The notes beneath the pieces were generated by a model. It searched no databases. It was not told where the DNA came from and saw only the letters and a program-made list of their open reading frames with translations. This document shows, in pieces, positions 56,654 to 64,000 of a DNA stretch of 64,000 nucleotides. This DNA is from Cercospora beticola (lineage: Eukaryota > Ascomycota > Dothideomycetes > Mycosphaerellales > Mycosphaerellaceae): positions 186,001 to 250,000 of the forward strand of contig NC_088942.1 of NCBI RefSeq assembly GCF_033473495.1, read 5' to 3'. The stretch's first letter is position 1. Every line of letters starts with the position of its first letter. A program made the translations under genes and the position numbers.

Positions 56654-57552
56654 ATTCGAGTGCCGAGTACAGTGTGTGAAAGGTTCAGTCGAGTTTCGTC
56701 TAGTAGAGGGAGATGTGATTAGGCGGTAGTGAAGTTCTTCTATAGTATCGGTAACGCTAGCAGTCAACCGTGGCCATCAAAGGTGAATCGCTATCGTATA
56801 GGCAACCGCTAGCAGTGAACGATGATGGTTCATGGTGAATGGCGGATTGAGTTGCCAAAAGATTGTACGTGACATTCGGTTGCCATGAGCTCCAATTGCT
56901 TGCCGGTCTTAGTACAGCATCCAGTAAATGTAAGTCTTATGCAGTAGAAAGTACGTTGTCAGCCTATTATGCATGATGGGAGGGGAAGTGAGCCTGAGCC
57001 AGTGTAAAGAGTTTCGCGTAGCTACTTTCGACGCATTAGAAGTATACACAACGGCGCTTGGGCGGGTTTAAAGAGCTTTCGTGTGGTCTCAGAAACAAAC
57101 TTCGACGGGGACTGACTTCCATCTCGCATATATCCGCCTTGAGCCTCCTTCCATCAACTTCTGCGAGCGATCCCAGCTCGGGTATGACTCGAAATGAGAG
57201 AGTAAAGGCCCTGGGCTGGTGCTGAAAGAGCGCGTTCGATCGAGACCTGATGGACGTTGATGGACTAGTGAGCGGAGGTAGGAGTTACCCATCCGGGAAC
57301 CCTGAATGGACTGAAAATCCCTTCCGAACTCCATGCAGCAAAGCTCATGTCCTTTCACAGCGCTATGCCGTGCGCTCTAATTTCGTCTCGACCGCTGACC
57401 TTTGCTTTACATTGTCAGCTCTCGCCCTTGTTGCCTTTGTCTTCAACATTCGGCCCTGTCAGAAACCATCGTTTCCCAATCAGCTGCTCATAAGGCGAGC
57501 TGGAAGCTAGTATTGCTCATCCGCCAAACGCATGATCCTCCCCGCAAAGCCC
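56654..57552. other. Intergenic: between BTB genes 1 and 2
   Basis: About 900 bp without a gene I can support. Confidence 0.4.
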
Positions 57553-58374
57553 TCAAGTCCCACCCTGAGTCAAATCCTTCTTGCGAAGGGGGGTTCGACG
57601 TAGGTACTTAGGATGTGAGCGTAGGCAGTCGAACAAGTCATCATCCTTGAGGACATCCCATAGCACCTCTGCGGTAACTCCTACGACGGTTCTTCGCATC
57701 TCCTTCAGGACGGGGCCTTTTTGGTCGAAGACTATGCGACCGACCTGCATAACGTTGCTAAGACGATCTTGACGCACGAACAACTGCAAGAACGCGGAGA
57801 ATGCCTCTTCGATCGAACGAATCATGGATCGGAGCTGGTACTGCATGATCATTATCAGCAGTGTCGACAGAGCATTCGATACTCGCGAATTACCTTGCTG
57901 GCCGCCGTGCGAAGCTGAATTAGTTCTCGCACATCAGCCCAGCCATTAGGCCCAGAAGCTTCGTAAGAGGCTGCCTGAGTCCAAGGCGCTGGAATCCCGT
58001 AGCAGTGTCGCAGTATTGCTTCAACGATGCGATCACTTTCGCTCATTTTGAGGTGATTTCCGGTGCTTTTGAGATAGCCTGTGTTGCAGATATTTTCAAA
58101 ATACAGCGACGCGAAACCGATCACGCTCTTGTGCACCTTGAAAAGCTCGGGGTCGCCGGCTTCGACTGTGATATCCGACCATGCCCCAGACTCGTACATC
58201 CTGCCGAGCTGTTAGCACTCAATCGTGCGCTAACATGAAAGGGACATAGCGTTGAAGCACAGGTTTGAGGCTCTCGGGGTTGTCATCTTGATCGCTTGCT
58301 TCGCTTCCCTCGCTGTCGCCTTGATCGCTTGCTTCGCTGTCTTCACTTTTGTCCCACTTCCTCTTCGACGCCAT
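57553..58374 (-). CDS. BTB/POZ-domain protein, tandem paralog 2 (abnormal splice donor)
   Basis: Model: 58374-58250, 58200-57894 and 57840-57553, 239 aa if spliced as in the paralogs. BTB blocks are MYESGAWSDITV, LFKVHKSVIGFASLYF and AILRHCYGIPAPW. The first exon encodes an acidic repeat (SEASDQ twice) after MASKRKWDK. Intron 2 (57841-57893, phase 0) is normal and placed as in the paralogs. Intron 1 would need to start with CTATGT at 58249, where the paralogs have GTATGA or GTACGA; branch site and CAG acceptor are intact. Without splicing the first exon runs into a stop soon after. The gene may be recently inactivated or start at the internal Met. Confidence 0.68.
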
Positions 58375-58920
58375 GGTCAGGCACTGATTGGGCTGGAGTG
58401 GTAGTTGCAATGATGAAGGTCTGTTTGCGAAAGGTGAGAAGAGGTTGTGTGGTCACCGTGCAAGGATAGTCACCAGAGGTATAATCGAGGTTCGCATGTG
58501 AGCCGCAGAGCGATGTCATGTGAAGACCGGCGCGCACATAATTCAACGCAACTCACATGAATAAACCCTGCGTGCCATTAAGTGAGCTGCGGATAATGAC
58601 ACAGCAACTCCATTGAATCTACACATACGGAGATGAGAGCACCGTTATTAAAAGCAGGTCGAGTGTCTCTATCAGCACACTAGAAGTCTCTGCGATAGAT
58701 CTAAGGATGTCCTGAAAACTTCTGTGTGATACGGGACCAATGACGGCGACTGACTATCGTCTTCCATTGTCAGCCTTAAATTCCGTCCACGGTCTTCTTC
58801 GAGTGATACCACCTGTATCATGCGGTCTCTGCATCTGCTGGTCATGTACGAGCCGTGTCGATGGTATCGCACGCTGCCACCAGCTTTACGTAGCGTACAT
58901 GTACCACAACTCTCTTTGAG
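58375..58920. other. Intergenic: between BTB genes 2 and 3
   Basis: About 550 bp. No gene found. Confidence 0.4.
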
Positions 58921-59697
58921 CTAATGATCGATGCTTTCTAGGCTCAAGCCATGCTTGTGCAAGATCGTCTTGCGTAGGTAGGTCGCATTACCATGCAACG
59001 TCTGGAACGAGTAGTTGCTCTGGAAGATCTTCGGAATGATCATGGCTGTGAATGCAACCACTTGCTGACGCATCTTGTCTAGAAAGTCGCCATCTTCCTC
59101 GAAAAGCCGACGACCGATCGTGACGAGAGCATCGGCTGCATAGCGGCGCTGAAGCGACTGTACGAGAACGCCGAACGCGCCCTCGACAGATGCGACAAGC
59201 GAAGGTATGCCATACTGAACAAACATCAGTACTTGAAATGAGCGGAGCAGGATTGGAAGCAACCTTGTCGATCGCGATCCGGAGTTCAATCAAGTTGTAC
59301 CCCTCTGAGGCGGGCAGCGTAGTCCCTGGTTGGCCGTTGGGCGCCGGCAGAGTCCACGGAGCTGGAATCTCATAGAAATGCCGCAGTATAGCGTCCACAA
59401 CCTTTCCGCCCTCAGGAAGCTTCACGCGATTGGTGTGGGTTTCGCGAAAGCCTGCGGTGCAAGCAGCGTTGAAGTACGGCGAAGCGAGACAGACGACGCT
59501 TTTGTGCACTTTGAATAACCTGCCATTTGCAGCTTCGATGGTCAGGTCCGACCACTCTCCAGACTCATACATGCTATGTACTACTCTCAGCATCAGATTT
59601 TCAAGCGAGTTGGGGCATCATCATACCGACGGAGCATGGACTTATTAGGCTCAGTCTGATCAACTTGATCGTGTTTCCTCTTCGACGGTGTGGACAT
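58921..59697 (-). CDS. BTB/POZ-domain protein, tandem paralog 3
   Basis: Three exons: 59697-59627, 59573-59264 and 59214-58921. The introns are 53 and 49 bp and the product is 224 aa. An upstream in-frame ATG at 59793 would add 32 residues. BTB blocks are MYESGEWSDLTI, LFKVHKSVVCLASPYF, GFRETHTNRVKLPEGG and AILRHFYEIPAPW. The N-terminal STPSKRKHDQ resembles the ASKRKWDK of paralog 2, which supports the chosen start. The helical C-terminus opens YGIPSLVASVEGAFGV, matching the other copies. It is intact. Function unknown; as for the family, protein-protein interaction is expected. Confidence 0.85.
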
Positions 59698-60062
59698 CGC
59701 TTCGCGCTGGTGCTTCTTAGTCGAAGGAGTAACTGTTCGCCCAAAAAGTCCGTCGAATCGGCGATGCCACTGTGCGGATGGAGGTGTTGTCATCGTTATG
59801 AGGGTGGACGGAAATGTGAAGACGCAGAAGTGTCTGTGGAACGTGCGCAAAATCAGCAGTCAAATGAACGTGTTTGAATGCAGCTGCAAGGCTGCCATGA
59901 GCTTGCATGTTTGCATGCGAAGATCAGCGCTCATGCAGCTCGCATGCGCGATCCCTGCATGAGCTGAAGTGAAGTGAAGCGAACGATGCAGCAACACCAT
60001 TGGATTTATACATACGGAGATGAGAGCATTTCTTCTGCCTCAGGGCAACGCCTCTCGGGTAT
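59698..60062. other. Intergenic: BTB 3 upstream / AIM24 3' end
   Basis: About 365 bp. It may include extra N-terminal codons of BTB 3 if an upstream ATG is used. Nothing else seen. Confidence 0.4.
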
Positions 60063-61309
60063 CTAAGCCTGCTTCTCCGCCTTCTCAGGCGTCTTGATAT
60101 CGTCAAATTTGACAGTCCCTGAAGTGACATTCGCGTAGCTCAAGGTAGTAGGTGAGGCTTTCGCATTCGGCGCCGTCACTGCAGCACCAGCTTCAGCAGC
60201 AGATTTCGCGTGAATGGCCAACGGCACTGCGCCTGCTGGACTGTCTGCGACTTCATTGACGTCCTGTGTCGTCATTGTATCGCTCAGTCGCGCGCCTCGT
60301 GATGATACGAGGATTGTTGTGGGTCCGTGGAAGTGAAGGAAGAGCTGTGGATGTCAGTTTTGTGGTGGATGAAGTGGGGAGTCTTGACTTACTCGATCAC
60401 CCCATATCGTTCTCCTCGTCCATGTCCGAACTCTGAACGAAGCTTCGCTGATGAATCTCCACACTGCGCTCTCCCTCATTGTCCTCCAGAATCTGCTATC
60501 CGGAAGCAGCGTCAACGGGTTGGGTATTTGCAGCCTGAAGTTATTCGACTTGAATCGGTACGGCTGCGGCGCATGCTGCATGATGCTGTATGCAATCACA
60601 TTGTTCGGGTGCACGACATACTCCTCACCAGTCTTCAGCGTGATCTGGTGTATGAGACCTTTGCCAGAAAGCGCGAGAAGTCCTCTCCCAGTGACCGTCG
60701 TGTTGCCCCAATGTGCCATACTCATCCTCGTATTCCATTTCGGCTTCAAACTCAGGGTATGCCCGGTCCATGCCAACAATGCATTCCTCCTCGCGATCAT
60801 CCAGTCGAGTCTGCCGTCCAGGTGTACGACGACAAGCGAAGTGATGGGCGTTTTCGTGCCGATCAAGGCTGTATATGGTGTTGTCGAAGATATCTTTTGG
60901 TACACGAACGGAATCCCCAGTATCGCTCTTCGGAAGGGCTCGAGGAGGGAGAGCGATGAGACAGCATTCTCGGGCTTGCCATTGAAGCCCACCAATGTTC
61001 CTTGGCGCGTGTACAGGTTCTGCGATGCTGAGATGGATGCGGAGAGGAGAGAGAAGGGCGTGCCGAGGACTTCGAATCGCGCATCTTTACAGAGTCAGTA
61101 CGCATTGCGGGCGAGAACAGGATGACAGTCTTACCAGCAGAAGGGGAGGAGCTGGGCGATGCTGTTGGCTCTAAGCTCTGGGTGGGTTGTGTGCTGGAAG
61201 GAGTGGCGCTGATCTGGACATATCGCTTGCTGGTCTTGCCGGTCAGACTGCTGGCATGTCTGACCTGTCGACAGGCCAGACATACAGAGTCTTGGGCGCG
61301 CCGGCGCAT
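60063..61309 (-). CDS. aim24: AIM24-family mitochondrial biogenesis protein
   Basis: Three exons: 61309-61135, 61084-60393 and 60344-60063. The introns are 50 and 48 bp and the product is 382 aa, close to yeast Aim24. Exon 1 encodes a basic presequence (MRRRAQDSVCLACRQVRHAS). The core domain follows the first join: ARFEVLGTPFSLLSASISAS, QGTLVGFNGKPENAVSSLSL, then ARRNALLAWTGHTLSLKP. The second join restores the conserved end FLHFHGPTTILVSSRGARL. The last exon also carries an Ala-rich tail. Yeast Aim24 is an inner-membrane protein linked to MICOS integrity. The last exon alone looks like a separate 70-aa ORF, but the join and the conserved sequence across it show it is the C-terminus of this gene. 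Confidence 0.9.
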
Positions 61310-61648
61310 ATTTGCCGATGTGCGGACAAGTCGAGAGCAGTTGGGCGTTCAATGCGAGCTTTCCCAGCTCGACGCGAAGTGTGGCGCTCACCAGCCACAA
61401 TCGATGATGTTGAATGAGCCGACAAAGTTGAGCCGATGTCTCTGAGCACGCGATCCGCCGAGCGAAGCACCACTCACCCGACCTCTCCTTTGCGACATTG
61501 ATGTCCTTGTCGTCCATATACTCGTAAAGACACGTTGTACAGCATTCCGGACCGACAAGAGCAGCGACTGTATACATCAAAGCCGGGCGTGGGATGTGCT
61601 AGCCCGGGGCTCATGGTGGGCTGCTGAGAAGCAGCATCCAGGGACATC
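61310..61648. promoter_or_regulatory. Divergent promoter: AIM24 / ATM1
   Basis: 339 bp between head-to-head start codons of two genes for mitochondrial proteins. A shared promoter is likely from the geometry. No motif identified. Confidence 0.5.
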
Positions 61649-63852
61649 ATGTTAGCCAGTAGAGTATGCCTTCGCGCATCTACTGCAGCGAAAGCACGAC
61701 GTCCGGCTCTCCCGATCCATATACAAGCATCATGGCACGCGAAGCGAATATTCGCAAGCACACCTCGGCACAGGAAAGACGATGCCCGGGCACGAGTCGC
61801 TCAGACCGAGCCAGCTACAAAGCAGCCTGGTGAAGAGAAGGTTGGGCCTGAGGGCGTGGTAAAGACCCAGAAGTCGACCAAGCCAGAAGTAAAGACAGAT
61901 CCTCTGCTGGCAGAGCAGACTGTCTCGAACAAGGAGCAGCGGAAAGCGGACTGGGCTATCATCAAGGACATGTCTAAGTATCTGTGGCCCAAGAACGACT
62001 TCGGCACCAAGTTCAGAGTAGGGTTGAGTGTAGGACTCCTGGTCTCAGCCAAGGTGGGCAGCATCACCACCTCTTCAAGCTCATTCACACCCATTGATAG
62101 CGTATGTAGGTCCTCAATGTACAAGTACCCTTCTACTTCAAAAGCATCATAGATTCCATGAACATTGATTTCGCAGCTGTGGGTGGGACAGCAATGACAG
62201 TGGCTGGAGCATCAATCTTTGCCTATGGCGCGACAAGGATTGGCGCAGCAGTCTTCCAGGAATTTCGGAACGCCATATTTGCGACAGTCTCACAGAAGGC
62301 CATCCGAAAGGTCGCTGGCAACGTGTTTGAGCATTTACTGAAGCTGGATCTCAACTTCCACCTGGCGAGGCAGACTGGTGGCCTTACTCGCGCAATCGAC
62401 AGAGGTACTAAGGGTATCAGCTTCCTCCTCACGAGCATGGTCTTTCACATCATTCCCACAGCACTTGAGATCAGCTTGGTATCTGGCATCCTGACATACA
62501 ACTATGGCTGGAAATTCGCGGCTCTTACTGTGGGCACGATGGCTGCATACTCCTGGTTCACGATTGCGACCACTGCCTGGCGAACCAAATTCCGCAAGCA
62601 AGCAAATGCTGCAGACAACATGGGCGCAACCGTCGCAGTGGACAGTTTGATCAACTACGAGGCAGTGAAGTACTTCAACAACGAAGCATACGAGGCCAAG
62701 CGCTACGATGGAGCCTTGAAGAACTATCAAGATGCCAGCATCAAGGTTGCAACTTCTCTCGCGTACCTCAATAGCGGCCAGAACCTGATCTTCTCTACTG
62801 CCCTCACAGGCATGATGTACATGGGAGCTCAAGGCGTGGCATCTGGAAGCCTCACAATTGGCGATCTCGTCATGATCAATCAGCTTGTCTTCCAGCTCTC
62901 CGTCCCTCTCAACTTCCTTGGCAGCGTCTATCGCGAGCTCCGCCAATCCCTCCTGGACATGGAAACTCTCTTCAACCTCCAAAAGGTCAACGTAGCCATC
63001 AAAGAGCCCGCCAACGCTCCACCTCTCCTTCTTAACAAAGGCGGCGAAATCAAATTCGAAAATGTCTCATTCGGCTACCGCCCAGACCGACCCATCCTCC
63101 AAAATCTCAACCTCACCATCCCGGCAGGCAAGAAAGTCGCTATCGTCGGCCCCTCCGGCTGCGGAAAATCTACCATCCTCCGCCTCCTCTTCCGCTTCTA
63201 CGACGTCCAATCCGGCCGCATCACAATCGACGGCCAAGACATCCGCGACGTCCAACTCGAATCCCTCCGCAAGAGCATTGGAGTCGTACCCCAAGACACC
63301 CCACTCTTCAACGACACGATCGAACACAACATCCGCTACGGAAACATCAACGCCTCCTCCACTGAGGTCATCTCCGCCGCCAAACGCGCTCGGATTCACC
63401 AAATCATCGAATCTTTACCAGAAGGCTACTCCACTAAAGTCGGAGAGCGAGGAATGATGATCTCCGGAGGTGAGAAACAACGTCTTGCAATTTCTCGTCT
63501 CATTCTCAAAGACCCTCCTCTTCTCTTCTTCGACGAAGCGACTTCGGCGCTTGATACACATACAGAAGCGGAACTGTTGAGGAATATTCGAGATGTGATT
63601 GTGGAGAAGAAGAGGACGAGCGTGTTTATTGCGCATCGGTTGAGGACGATTTATGATAGTGATTTGATTATTGTGTTGAAGGAGGGAAGGGTGGCGGAGC
63701 AGGGGACGCATGAGAGGTTGGTGGATAGTGATGGAATTTATGCGGAGTTGTGGAGTGCGCAGGAGATGGCTTTTATGGAGGGGGATGAGCAAGTGGAGAA
63801 GAAGGAGGGTGAGGAGCTTGTTTCGAATGGCGAGAGTGGGAAGAAGATCTAG
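61649..63852 (+). CDS. atm1: Mitochondrial ABC transporter Atm1 (iron-sulfur export)
   Basis: Two exons, 61649-62053 and 62110-63852, with a 56-bp intron, giving 715 aa. The N-terminus is an Arg/Ala-rich presequence ([19 protein letters not shown]). A half-transporter follows: six-helix membrane domain (from about [20 protein letters not shown]), then one nucleotide-binding domain with Walker [11 protein letters not shown]-loop VVPQDTPLF, signature [14 protein letters not shown], Walker [13 protein letters not shown] and H-loop VFIAHRLRT. Atm1 sits in the inner mitochondrial membrane as a homodimer and exports a sulfur/glutathione compound needed for cytosolic Fe-S protein assembly. All motifs are intact and the length fits the family. 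Confidence 0.96.
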
Positions 63853-64000
63853 GGCTTGAAGTAGAAGAATAGAGTAACCGCTCTTGGTTCAATCTGTTCA
63901 TGACTTGACTTTGTTACGTTGAGCCTTCTGGTCGTGGTAAAGCGACAGAGTGACAAGCTGGAATTGAGAGGACTTCAGACCTGAAGTGGTTTCCAGAGCG
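63853..64000. other. ATM1 3' flank to window end
   Basis: 148 bp, no feature seen. Confidence 0.4.

Noticed and set aside
60063..60275. Separate 70-aa Ala-rich small protein
   Set aside because: A 48-bp intron (60345-60392) joins this stretch in frame to AIM24 and restores the conserved C-terminal block, so it is the last exon of AIM24.
62335..62982. 215-codon minus-strand ORF opposite ATM1
   Set aside because: Antisense shadow of the transporter membrane domain; no domain of its own.

Overview
The window is nuclear DNA of a filamentous ascomycete (Pezizomycotina). Genes are split by short introns, mostly 45-95 bp, with GT...AG ends and CTAAC/CTGAC-like branch sites. Gene families that are fungus-specific are present: Zn2Cys6 regulators, a highly reducing polyketide synthase, a HET-domain protein, NB-ARC/TPR STAND receptors and fungal BTB proteins. 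The style fits Dothideomycetes, but I cannot prove the class from sequence alone. Gene models were built by hand: exon joins were chosen to keep the frame and family motifs, and the models I counted give whole codon numbers unless stated.

Region 1 (1-3.1 kb): RAD3/XPD helicase, with a C2H2 zinc-finger frame directly behind it. Region 2 (3.7-18.6 kb): a polyketide gene cluster on the minus strand (alpha/beta hydrolase, PaaK-like adenylate-forming enzyme, seven-exon highly reducing PKS of about 2552 aa) plus a divergent MFS transporter. The PKS ends at its ACP with no release domain, so the hydrolase and/or ligase are the obvious candidates for product release or loading. Housekeeping genes RAD3 and LTN1 flank the cluster. 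Region 3 (19.2-28.8 kb): listerin (LTN1), then two tandem Zn2Cys6 regulators; one has its zinc cluster split by a GC-AG intron. Region 4 (28.8-33.0 kb): more than 4 kb with no gene I can support. Region 5 (33.0-37.3 kb): cytosolic asparaginyl-tRNA synthetase and mitochondrial dihydrolipoamide dehydrogenase, convergent.

Region 6 (37.6-52.3 kb) looks like a non-self-recognition/cell-death island. It holds an Hsp70-like ATPase, an orphan coiled-coil protein, a P-loop GTPase, a small TIR-bounded TpA-rich repeat, a HET-domain protein, and a head-to-head pair. In that pair a HeLo-like-domain protein ends in a short G-M-Q-V-G motif, and an NB-ARC/TPR receptor starts with a matching G-L-Q-V-G motif. 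This is the architecture of fungal amyloid-signalling effector/NLR pairs. The receptor carries two in-frame stop codons, so the present allele may be dead or truncated. This pair is the most interesting system in the window.

Region 7 (52.8-64 kb): a small membrane protein, a Thr-rich secreted protein, three tandem BTB/POZ paralogs with the same two intron positions (one has an apparently broken splice donor), and a divergent pair of mitochondrial genes, AIM24 and ATM1.
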